64,000 nt of DNA from Cyclospora cayetanensis (taxonomy: Eukaryota > Apicomplexa > Conoidasida > Eucoccidiorida > Eimeriidae): NCBI RefSeq assembly GCF_002999335.1, contig NW_020312103.1:284971-348970 (forward strand), in the 5' to 3' direction. Both the position numbers and the translations under genes were made by a program. A model generated the notes under the pieces. That model was not told the origin of the DNA. It saw nothing but the letters and a program-made list of their open reading frames with translations, and ran no database searches. Shown here in pieces: positions 1 to 10,756 of the stretch (its first letter is position 1; every line of letters starts with the position of its first letter).

Positions 1-2687
1 CTACAATCTAAAAGGGAATGCAGAGGGAACCCAAACCGTTTGAACAAGAAGAAGCGGAAGGACATTAAGACGCCGCTGGGGTTGCGTGGCCCAGTGATTG
101 CGCCTGCTGTAAGGGGAAGACAAGAGCAGCTCTTTGTCGTTTTCTTCCGCTTGGCTGTTTCCAGAGCAAATTGCAAAGCCTTAAAAGATTGATTTTAACA
201 CAAAAACACCGGTCGATGTGCTCCAAACGATATCCAATCATTGGATTTGTGGGTCCTGTGCCTATGTGTAGGCCCACAGCACGGGGAGCGGTTACAGGTG
301 ACGCACACAAGCATCCCGATACATTGAAACGGGAGCAGGGCACTCTCTCCCCAGAAGAAGCAAGTCTTTTCCCTCCAAAGAGTCTTATCTTTGGGCATGG
401 AACGTGCCGGGGGAGTGGCAGGCGGGAGGTGAACCCTAGTGTTTAGCTCCGAGTGCCAACCTGCGTGGGTGTTGGCTGACCACGCCTTAGCGCCTCATTT
501 TCAATCATATTTTGAGCAAAAACTGTTGAATGATCATTATTTTGATTTTTGTGAAGGCGATCTGGCCTTTGCTGCTCCTTTTAAGCAAGCGGAAACTGCA
601 TACCGCTTCCGCTTGTGCCGCGTAAGGGGCCTTTGGAAGGCCAGCAGTACCACTCAGGTGGACATACAGGAACGAATATTGGGCAGCACCCAGTAGTCCA
701 TAGCATAGATTTGAGGATGGAGTTGCGCCAGTTCTCCATGCTGTGCCTCATTATCACCAGCGACTTGGTACACTTGCCATAGCCTGTGCGCACCCACAGG
801 TCCGCAAGCAGGCAAAGGTACTGTAGAGAATAGCGGCTACATTTCAGACTGCTGCAATGCGCCATTAGCGAAGCCCTGGGCCTTATATGTGAGATCCCTC
901 GAGTGTGCTGCTTGCTAGTTGCTTCCCCCAGCGTGTCCAATGCATTATCTGCAAAGGCTGCAGGTTGGGTATGTGATGATCTGTCGGTGCTGCACGAATG
1001 CAGCCCAAAAAACCTCTTTTGGCAAATTCTCGGCTTGGGGTCGCTTGTAAGCGAGGAAATACCTACCCAGGTTTGGGAGACGCTTAAACTTCTAAGTGGT
1101 CCAAGCGCATGTCTGCAGAAGCCGCCTCAGTAATCCGAGTATTCGTGTACCTTGAAGGCCCTCTTGTGTAAAGTAATCTAAAGAGCACGAAACATGGCGG
1201 CGGCACTGCTCACGCGCAACTATGCCCCTCTGTCGGCTACTACCAGCCCATGCTTGGGCCCTCAGTGAAGGGCTTGCCAAACAAAATGTTGTGTCTTCCG
1301 CGTAGCTTTGAGAAACCATCCTTCATTCCTCTTTCTTTTAGCGGGAACCAGCTAAGGGGGTATGGGTGCATTCGCTCACACAAAAGACGGCAAAAAGTCT
1401 CTTATCCGCCCGCACGAGGCAGTGTCTTGCACCGGTACCTAGGCGAGAAGAGGCCCTCACCACCAAGGCCGATGATGCCCCGTAGATTTTGTCGAGAACC
1501 AATTTAGCGTGTCGTGGATTTAGGCTAACGTGGACGGAAGCAGCTCCGCAGCATCCAATAATGGGCAAAAGCCTTATGGTATTGCAGTTTTGACTATTTG
1601 ATTGGCATCTTAGTAGTGCGTGTGAGGCAGATCAAGCAGGAGGCCCGCCAGTGCAGGCGCAGCGAGCTGTTCTTGTGGATCCTTCCATGTGTTCGCGTCA
1701 CGTTGCCTGGAGGATCGCTTCCTTGAGCGCGTGAATGTGCCTATTTGGTTTGTGGGGTTGAGAAAAAGCAAAAGCTCCCGGTTTCACACACCCCCATCCC
1801 CACCATCCCCAACACAACCTTAAAACTACCCACCCACCCGCTCAAGATGCTCACTAATCGAACTGCGTCCGCTGGGCCTGGCAACGAAATGGCGTCATTC
1901 TCGGAAGTTGCACGATTTGGCTGTGTATTCCGTCCATAAGAAGAACAGCGTTAGCGCTCCCCTACTTTGGGGAATTCCAAGAGCTCACTACACGACCCCA
2001 ACCATCTACCTGTGCGCCACACACAGGGTGCGCATCCTCTAAGACATAGAGCTCTCCAAAAGAGGCCAGAAGACGACTGCCAGAAAGCAACTCTCCCTAC
2101 CCCCGCCGGCCACACAAGCCTGTCTACCCCCTACAAACATATTGGGAAACACCTTCTATTGAACGCATTCGTGGCGAGAAAAAGGGTGCCAGTCAAATGG
2201 TCAAAGTACTAAACGTCCAGGCTTCTGCCCGGTCTTGAGCGCGGGGCAGCTGCCCCTGCCGATCTCACGCGGCAAAGTTGTTTTTGCAGCTAGTCTCAAG
2301 GCTGAGCAGACACTGAGCGCTGCGCAGGCCTCTCTGGCAACTCGACTTCCTAGCAGCAGGGGGATGTAGAGGAACCTGCTGATCTCTGTCTGCCACAGTG
2401 CTCGTGTGGCAGCGCCTGCAGAGTCGAGCTTCTAAATACCAGCCCAAAGCCAACCCGCCAACAGTCCATGCCAAGAAACCCTCCAAGCTGATTCATTTAA
2501 AGGCTCCAAAGCGGCCCCTCAAAGGGGGTATATCTGCATGCAGCAGAGAAAGCTCCCCCTCTGCCTCGCGGGAAAGCCCCGTAGGCAAGCGTGCATGAGC
2601 GCCTCGAAATCAAAGCAACCAGACACTCTAAACTCTACCGACTACAAGCCCGCCTATTTGCAACCGAGACAGAACTGGGGGCTCCCC
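1..2687. other. No supported gene (3' flank of DHODH)
   Basis: I looked for coding stretches on both strands and found only short overlapping open frames without family resemblance, splice logic or consistent codon use. The sequence has normal complexity and no long repeat. It lies downstream of the minus-strand DHODH stop at 2688. A short exon of a gene extending off the left edge cannot be excluded. Confidence 0.5.
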
Positions 2688-5600
2688 TTAATCGAAGGTG
2701 GGCTTCTTAACGGCCTTCCTTTTGAGCGGCCGATGGTCAAGTCCGATGGCGTCTTGCACATTGTAGATGCCTGCACATGCGCGCGAACCCCAACAGGCCG
2801 TTCGAGGAGAGAGAGACATTGCCTTGAGAGCACTTCCGAAACCAGCGCGGCACAGCGCATGCCACAGCGCAACAGCATCCCCGTCAAAGTAGCAGCCAAA
2901 CGTGCCTACAGGGGACCTCGAAAGACGAGACGGGGAGAAAATCGAAAAGTAATGCACGAGCCGAGAATGGAGCAGGCAGAGAAAGGGGCAGACGCGAAAG
3001 TATTCAACTAGCGCAAAAATGCAGGGAAACGCGAACACCCCATGCACACGCTGTACCTGCTTGGTTCAAGATGTTGAGGAGCTCATCCTTGATGCGACGT
3101 GCTACAATTGGCCCTCTGTATATCTGCATGCAGCGTGATGCACACGGCCAGTCAACAAAATCCTCCCAGCCCTCGTGCAAAAGGCTGCGCGTGCGCCCCT
3201 TTTAATTCTCTAGTCGCTCTGTCCGAGCTTTTCCGTCTCCGCCAGATGAGGATGCGGTTTGGGAGTTTCTACACCTGCCCCCGCCACTGCTCTCTCTCAA
3301 TCAATCAATTAACTTCGCCTCTAAAAGTGGCTTTTCGGAAACAAGCGCCTCCGCGAGTGGCGGGGCAGCAGCACACGCCCCCGTTACGCATCCCTCAACT
3401 GACAGTCCATATGCATCTCTTTGAGATAGAGAGATTCAGAGAGAGAGAAAGCGAGAGAGATACAGAGAGATTCAGAGAGAGAGAAAGAGAGATACAGAGA
3501 GCGATTCAGAGATAGAGAGACAGATATATATATATATATAGCGAGAAAAAGAGAGCGAAGGCCTAGTGCCGCTACGAACCAGACAAAAGAGAAAAGAAGC
3601 GCTAGGAGGCTACACACAGACAAAGAGAGACAGAGCAGGCCCAAAAAGCGAAGGAAACAGAGAGGGCAACCAGCCAGGAGCGCATCGGTGAAGAGAGCAG
3701 CAACAGCATGTACGCCAGCAAAACTAACTTCCATGGAACGGAATTAGCCGCAAGCGACATATCGAAATACCCCTTTCTTCCTTACCATGGCGCTGTACAC
3801 CTCGACGGCGCTTGCTCCTGCCTTAATTTGCTGAAAGGCGTCAAGACCAGTCTCGATTCCCCCACTCTGCAGAAACGGCAGATCCGCAGAAGCTGATTAT
3901 GCCGCAGCAGCTTTCGCAGAACACGACATGCGTCCTTGCTGCCTCTCTCTAGCGCCACGCGCACATATCGGCTCCCATAGGTATACCCTTGTTGCAGCGA
4001 CCTTTCTGCTCACTAGCAAGAGGAGAAGGACACCCATATACATCTCTCTATATCTCTCCATCTATACATACAATGCCTCGGCAAGCCCATGACGGGGGAG
4101 GAAGCGGCGGGAGGAGGGGGGCTGTACAGCCGCAGGAATCCGCCTCCTCCTTGAAGGACGCCCAAAGAGGCCTTACAGCTATGATTGCAACTTTGCCGTT
4201 TGTGAGCTTGTAGAGATCCGAAACGCATTTCGTGGCAATGGCTTTCAGAGGACGTCCACTAAGACCCCCTTGCTCGCCTTTGCTTGAGCTTTTCAGGGAG
4301 GCAGGTCGCTGCACCTGCACGCCAACAGACAGAACAAAAGTGGCAGACTTGTCGGGAAGGGAGCAACAATGCGTTTTCCCTCAACCAAGCAACCCCACGC
4401 AAGAGGCGCAGAACACTAAGGACGGAGCAAACGACACAGGCAAGCGGATTCGGCTTGAAACGCGGCTGCTGACGTACGGTGGTATTCGAAACGATCAGCC
4501 CGTCCAAGCCTGTCTTTAAGGCCTGCAGGAAGCATTCAAAAGTGTGCATAACATCCAAACAAATCATGCTGTCGTGCGTTTACTCTTCGAGCGGTGGACT
4601 GCGCATAGCATGTATATATATGTATAGATATATATATAGCATGTACATATATAGCATGTACATATATAGCATGTATGTATATAGCATGTACATATATAGC
4701 ATGTATATATATCGCAAGTACATACATAGCATGTACATATAGAGCACGTCCATATAGCATGTGCATATATAGCATGTATATATATATATATAGCATGTAC
4801 TTATATAGCATGTCCATATATAGCATGTACATATATAGCATGTACATACAGTAGCGCCGAGACAAACGCATGGAGATGGTGGTGACACGCGTCTTTGCCA
4901 GCCGACGTGCCCCCAATCAAGCGTTCCCAGACACTTCGCATTTGAGTGTTTGGCCGCTTACTACGTGGGCAATGTCTCGCTTTTCTTCGTCCGTCAAGTC
5001 GGGCTGAAGAAAGGCAGCAAAAAGGCAAGCCAGGCAACACCCCTCAAGCGCCTCTCTGGAGGCAGCACAATTGCTGCTTGGCGAATCGGCACGACTGGGG
5101 GCTTGACGCAGACGCCGCTAGGGAGGAAAAAGCCGCGGAGAAGAAGAGTAAAATCTCCAAGAGATCATTCGGACGGAAGTCAACTGCGGCTAGAGAGACA
5201 CACGTACCGCGATCTTGACAAAGAGAAGAGGCGCTTTACCCGTCTGCGTTGGGAAAAACGCATGCGCTTTTTGCGTCGGATCTTCCTGCTGCTGCTTTTT
5301 GGCGCTTTCTCCTGTCTCTACGCCGACTGCTTCTTCATCACTCTCTGCGTCTTCGCCTTTCTGATGGCGGCTCAGGAGGGAAGCGGTCTGCTGCGCATTC
5401 TGTCGCTCCAGCTTCCCAAGCTCCTCTTGTGCAGTCGTTATAATGCTCTCCAGGTGCTCCTTCTGCTGCAGCGCTCGAAGGCCCCTCGTGTTGGGAGAAC
5501 TGAGATTGATCACGAGATAATCGGCAAAACGAGCGACGCGAGAGATTCCCTCTCGGATGTCTTCCTCCGCACTCGAAGAATCCTTATTTTTCCCTACACA

Positions 5601-8399
5601 AACGCTCATGGCCAGCCCCTCCACACAGTCGCTTCGCGAACACCCAATGAGACACTCCAAGGTACACCCCCTCTTTCCCCTCTTCTCTCCCCTCCTCTCT
5701 CCCCTCTTCTCCCCTGTTCTCTCCCCAAATGCGACAGTCTCAACAACAGCACAAACGCCAGAAAGACGCAAAAAGAAAGCAGACACTGCGCATGCACAAA
5801 GCCCCGACCCCAAGGCGCTCTACCTAAATTGACGCCAAGAACGCATCTCCTCGCAAGCCTGTCATGCCATCGCTCCTTCGCCGTCTCTGCAAGGCGGGGT
5901 TCTGCAAAGTCGAGGCCTTTGCTACAGCCCAAAACACAAGAAACCACCCATGGATGCAACTAAAATTGAGTCCAGAAGACGCCTTGTCGGCATCTTCACA
6001 CAAATACACGCGCGTGGTATACACACACACATACTCACACTACACCTGCCCCCCCTACACCGCACCGAGTCGCAGAGAGAGTGCCCCTAGGCGTTCTCCG
6101 TCTGGCTCTGTTTGCCTGGGGGTATTATTCAAGTCTACAGAAAGCGCAAGATCGCTTGCTGAAGCTCTCGCCTCTTTGCACTCAAAAGGCAACCTCGCAA
6201 GTCCTCTCTTGAACCCACGTGGAAAGCAAAGTTCAACATGTCTTTTCTCTCAAGCGCCCTGCTTGCTTGTTTGCATGCATGCACGCTTGCACGCATGCGC
6301 GCGCCACTCAGCAGGCCGCTAATGCTCACCTGTTGAATCCGCAACGGTTAATAATCGCACGATCCTGCGCCAAGCGAAAGATCCTCGGAGTCGGATTGCC
6401 AGGCTGAGGCTTTGGCGTAATCGAGCCAACCTCCACAAAGCCGAACCCCATCCTTGCACGCCCATACAGAAACAGGCAGACAGATATATGTATTTATACG
6501 AGTATTTATAGGTATAATATATGTACATACATCCATATATGTAGGTAAACATTCAAAGTGATGACAGGCACAGGCACACACGGCCCAAGAAATCGTTTTT
6601 AACACCACTCTCACTCGCCGTCCCTGCAGTCTGCAAGGGCTCCACAAGCGCAAAAAGACAGGAACGCCGGCAAAAAGTGCAACTCATGCTTCCATCGGAA
6701 GTTTTGGTATCTTGGCCAACACACAGCCTCCCCAATCTCCCCCCTCTCCACTCCTTATGCCTTATTCGCACAGCGCCATACATATCTCTGTCTTTCCTCT
6801 CCAGTCACTCATTCCACCGCCACACAATAACGAACCTAGATTAAGATACACACGCCCCTGAAGGAATATTGAGACATCAGGCCATGGAAGCATACGTGCA
6901 CATAAAAATCGGTTGTTATACGAGTGCAAAGGCGTTCAAAAGACACCCCCAGGAGCCTCTTTAAAAGCGGATATTGCTTACTTGCAGAAGCCTAAAGGCG
7001 CCTCTGCATGTTTATCGAATCCGGCAGCGAGGCCGACGGCTGAGGGAAATGTGAGGCCTTTGATGGAGACACTTAGCGCCGGATCATCCCTGAAGCGTCG
7101 CAGAGGAAGCCCCACAGGAGCACCAGCAAGCTAAGTATACTGGCACACGCGCGCGCTGATGATTCGCGTAAACATGCGAAGACTCGCCCAGCGGTAAGCG
7201 CTAGCTCGCAGCGCGAGGCTGTGATAGACCCCTCCTGCCCGTGCACGGTGAGGCCTCTAAATAGCTGCAATGGCAGCGATCCCCTCGCGCATTTAGCACC
7301 CGTCATGCAAATGCGCATGCGCAACCATCCGACTAGGCCCTCACACAGCTTCTACCCCAAGAAAAGCCACCCCCTCCCTCCTTCCCGTCTGCCCACCTCT
7401 CAAGATCTTGAGGGAGCATCCCTCGGGCTGCAAGCCACATCACGAAGTCGTGAGCTGTTTCAGGATCGGGAAAATTCTCCGGCAGCACCTCGTAAATAAC
7501 CTCCAGCAAGCCGTCGAGGTGCCGCAACACACCGGAGCAGACGTCAGTAGCCGCGTAACCCAAGTACATCAGCAGACCCCCAACAAGGATGAAGCTGAGA
7601 AGCAGCTTCTGAACCCACGTAGCAGCCGCAAGCAGGGGGCAACACACACATCGCGCAGCACACGTACAAAGCCGTCCCATTAGAGGTGCAGGCTGATCGC
7701 CTTGCTCGCCACGCCTACATGACTGAAGTGCTAAGCACGCGTCGATGGGCGGGAGGACTCAGCATTTTTCCTTTTTTTTAAAACCTAGGTACAGGTACAG
7801 GTGCAGGAGGCGGAGGAGTCACACCAGCAGCAGCCGCAGCAGCAGCAAGCACGTGAGCATACTCCGTAAAAGTTGTTCCTCCGGATAAGGACGCGTCTGC
7901 GTTTTTCTATGTCTTCCATGCCGAGCTCTATAACGCGCAACGTCGGCGATCCCAAGGCTCTTGCTTCACTCGACTCCGCCACGTCACCCGATCGTTCCGC
8001 GGTAACTGCCAGCGCCTCCCCTTGAGGCTGCTGCCTCTCTGGAGAGGCAGCAGCCTCAGGCAAATGGCTTGAGGGCGTGGGAGTTGAAAGGGACTTCGTG
8101 CTGAGAGAACGAACTCGCCCGCCCACACACCACAAGAAGCAGCCAGCCGCCTCTGGCCTCTGCCGTTGCGGATATGCGAAGATCGCAAAAGACTCGCGAG
8201 GCGCACACTCCCTAGCCGCTACAGCCGGCACCTGCCCGAAGTACAACCTGCAAGGCAGCCGGGGGGGGGCCGCGCTGCTCAGCGGCCGTCTGGATACGCG
8301 CTCCCATCGGTAGGCGAGTGGCGTCCAGCCAGCGGCACAGGAAGCGGGGGGGGAGATGCGAGCTGCAGTCTTGCCCGCAGAGCAGTAGGCACGCAGCAT
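2688..8399 (-). CDS. DHODH: Dihydroorotate dehydrogenase, class 2, mitochondrial (12 exons, 670 aa)
   Basis: Oxidises dihydroorotate to orotate in de novo pyrimidine synthesis, passing electrons through FMN to ubiquinone at the mitochondrial inner membrane. Exons (minus): 8399-7863, 7608-7345, 7130-6982, 6452-6330, 5921-5824, 5593-5208, 5003-4962, 4522-4478, 4314-4177, 3866-3786, 3123-3057, 2770-2688. They sum to 2,013 nt, every junction is in phase, and each has GT...AG ends. Exon 1 gives a long Arg/Ser-rich presequence. Exon 2 opens with a transmembrane helix ([20 protein letters not shown]), then the class-2 helical region. Family motifs follow in order: [50 protein letters not shown] (with the class-2 catalytic Ser), [53 protein letters not shown] and a C-terminal DAIGLDHR. 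Two exons are only 42 and 45 nt. An acidic low-complexity insert of roughly 45 aa precedes the KIA motif. The start at 8399 is the first Met of the open exon and is the least certain point. Confidence 0.93.
3421..3545. repeat. GAGA-rich and (TA)n microsatellite in DHODH intron
   Basis: Purine-rich GAGA/GAGATTCAGA tract ending in about ten TA dinucleotides. It lies inside the DHODH intron between exons 3866-3786 and 3123-3057. On the sense (minus) strand it reads as a CTCT polypyrimidine tract, which could affect splicing. Open frames through it are spurious. Confidence 0.85.
4608..4855. repeat. TATAGCATGTACATA-type array in DHODH intron
   Basis: About fifteen imperfect copies of a TATAGCATGTACATA-like unit, nearly palindromic and AT-rich. 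They fill the intron between the two micro-exons (42 nt and 45 nt) of DHODH, intron 4961-4523. Frames through it translate to YMY/CYI repeats and are not coding. Confidence 0.85.
8023..8058. repeat. Perfect 17-nt inverted repeat with 2-nt spacer in DHODH exon 1
   Basis: Arms 8023-8039 and 8042-8058 are exact reverse complements with TG between them. The element lies in the presequence-coding exon and would form a strong hairpin in the mRNA, coding for the Glu-Ala-Ala-Ala-Ser-Pro-Glu-Arg segment. Confidence 0.8.
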
Positions 8400-10068
8400 T
8401 GTATACGGTCAGGTAATCTCTACACGCGTCCTCCGGGTAGACGGGAATCTCATGAAACACCCTGGGGGTGGTGGGGTGTCCACACGTCACAAGCAATGGA
8501 TGAACGGAGAGCGTTTCCTTCGGACGCCCTCCAGGCGATTTCTGGAGTCCATGCAGGCGCAGACGTCAGCCTACGCCTGTGGGAGAGAGCGGCACTCAAC
8601 GCATGCAGAGGAAAGCTCTTGGAGAAAGCCACAGGGCGCCGTGAAGCCCTTGCTGACGGAGGGAAGGTTTAATTAAGGGAAAATGCCGTTTTGGCATGAA
8701 TCCAATAAACATAAAAATGTCGAGTGGCTCAGATATGCATATCTACGCATATTTACTTTTCTATAACCCGAGCGAACGACACTATGTAGCCTACGACTCG
8801 GGTCGTGGGAGTTGAACGGAACCCTGAGCGTCTACCTCCAGACCTACTCCTGGTGTCTGCTCATGACTTATTCTGGTATCAGCTTTGATAAAGTCACGCC
8901 ACAAGTTGCTTTTTGTTGAAATTATGAGGAAGACCGTCGGACCGCCATCAGCCAGTTGATGGGAGTTCACCGCAGTGTCGATGCAGTCTGTCGATACACT
9001 AGAACTGCCGAGCATATCCAGCCCGATCCGCCGTCTCTGCGTGCTTTTTTCTGACCGCAATTCTCTTCGTTGCCTGAGGAGCGCCTCAACTAATGGCCTC
9101 TGGCGAAAGGGCTTCTCGCAGCTGTCCCTGCGCCGAAGGTAAGGGCAGCAGTGGCAGCTCCTCTGAATCGAGAGTGCTGCCGCCGAGTAGGGAACAAATG
9201 GGCAGGGCCTCCTGGAAACTGCTGCATAGAGCCGTGGCGCATTTCCCTGACAATCCGGTGAGGGTGCCCTCGTAAATCCCTGCGCAAGAAATGCATTTGG
9301 GGGGAGTCACGCCATTCGCCAGAAACACCCCGCATATGAGCACTTCTGGCGTCAGGGCACCTCTGCAGCTCTTCGATCCGACGTGCGCATTTGATTCCGA
9401 GGGTCTCCGGGTTCGTTATTCGATGGTTTCTGCGGGTGGTGTTTGCTGAGCCTTCAGGGTGCAGTGGACCGACGACGTGTTTTTTTCTGGCTCATAAGCT
9501 TCGCTTCTCTGTATCCCTGCAGCATCTGCAGGAGCGCCTTTCTGTCCATCATTCTACAACACCGCCCCAACACGTCCTCGCAGCGGGACCTTGTCCTGTG
9601 GGCCTGCCGCGTGCACAACGCTGTAAATGACGATCTCTCGCTACCTATTTTTAACTGCCTAGATCCGCAGCTGTTTGCTCGCCGGCTCAGCACCTAACTC
9701 TAGCACGCATGCAGGATAGCTGGCCTGCTGACTGCAAAAGACTACGACGCTGCACACAGAGCGGCACCTGCTGGAGCCCTCACCTCGAGTAACGCCCACG
9801 TGGCAACGGCATGCGCAGGCAGATGGCCCCTGCTAGTGAAACTCTTCTGAGGTTACGCTACACCTAGGCTTTGCTGCATGCTTTCTAGGCTAGAACCCGA
9901 CACCCCCTGCCGTTGACAGCTTCTCTTCCGGCCTTTTCTTCTAGCTCCTAAATAATGACCCCTACCAGTGAAACTCTCCCGTGGGTATCCCAGATACTTA
10001 TGCAGCTGTTTGACGGCTAGCGCCCCCGTCGAGCGGCCTGAGAGATTCTCGCTCATTAGCTGGACGCT
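8400..10068. other. Intergenic, DHODH 5' flank / helicase 3' flank
   Basis: This 1.7 kb separates the DHODH start (8399) from the helicase stop (10069), both genes being on the minus strand. It should contain the DHODH promoter and the helicase 3' end. Only short unrecognised open frames occur. I see no RNA gene or long repeat. Confidence 0.5.
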
Positions 10069-10719
10069 TTAATTCCACTCTGCTGGCACTTTTGGTAGCG
10101 GCGTCGCTGCCCTCGCTGTGAGGGCTGCAGCAACTGGCTTCAGTGTTTTTTCATGCGTGGTTTCTTTGCCGCCAGTAGTGCTCTTCCTGCTTCCATCGAC
10201 ACCTCTGGAAGCCTGCACCTCTCGACTCTGGGGACGGCTCGGCACGACCAACCCAGCCTCTCCAAAGAATCTGGAGGGCTGGATTGGGTGGTTGTTCTTG
10301 TCTGCCAAGGGGGCCGTCATGAGGATGAAGCGTTTGGCTCTGGTCATTGCCACGTAACAGACCCTCCTTTCTTCCATCAGATGCAAGTGCTGCTCGTTCC
10401 CCAAACCTTGCCGCAGCACCGCTTCCTCTGCCCGAGCAAGCGTCTCCGCGACTAAGGCCTGCTGCTCCCCAGCTCCCGACGGCCTCCCCTGAGACGCTGA
10501 GGCAGTGCCAAGCAACACGCGAGAAACGAAGTCAGCCAGCGGCTGGCTGCCACTTGCTCCCATAGGCAGGGTCCTAAGCAACGCGACAGACAGACAGGGG
10601 ATCAAAGATACACGGAAACAAACTTACGCACAAAGAGAGCCATCAGACGCAGAAAAAAACACATGCGCATATATATATATATGTATGTATATGTATATGT
10701 ATATATATATATGTATGTG

Positions 10720-10756
<37 letters not shown>

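Noticed and set aside
3384..3734. Minus-strand Leu/Ser-rich hydrophobic frame (116 codons)
   Set aside because: Translation of the GAGA/CTCT microsatellite within a DHODH intron.
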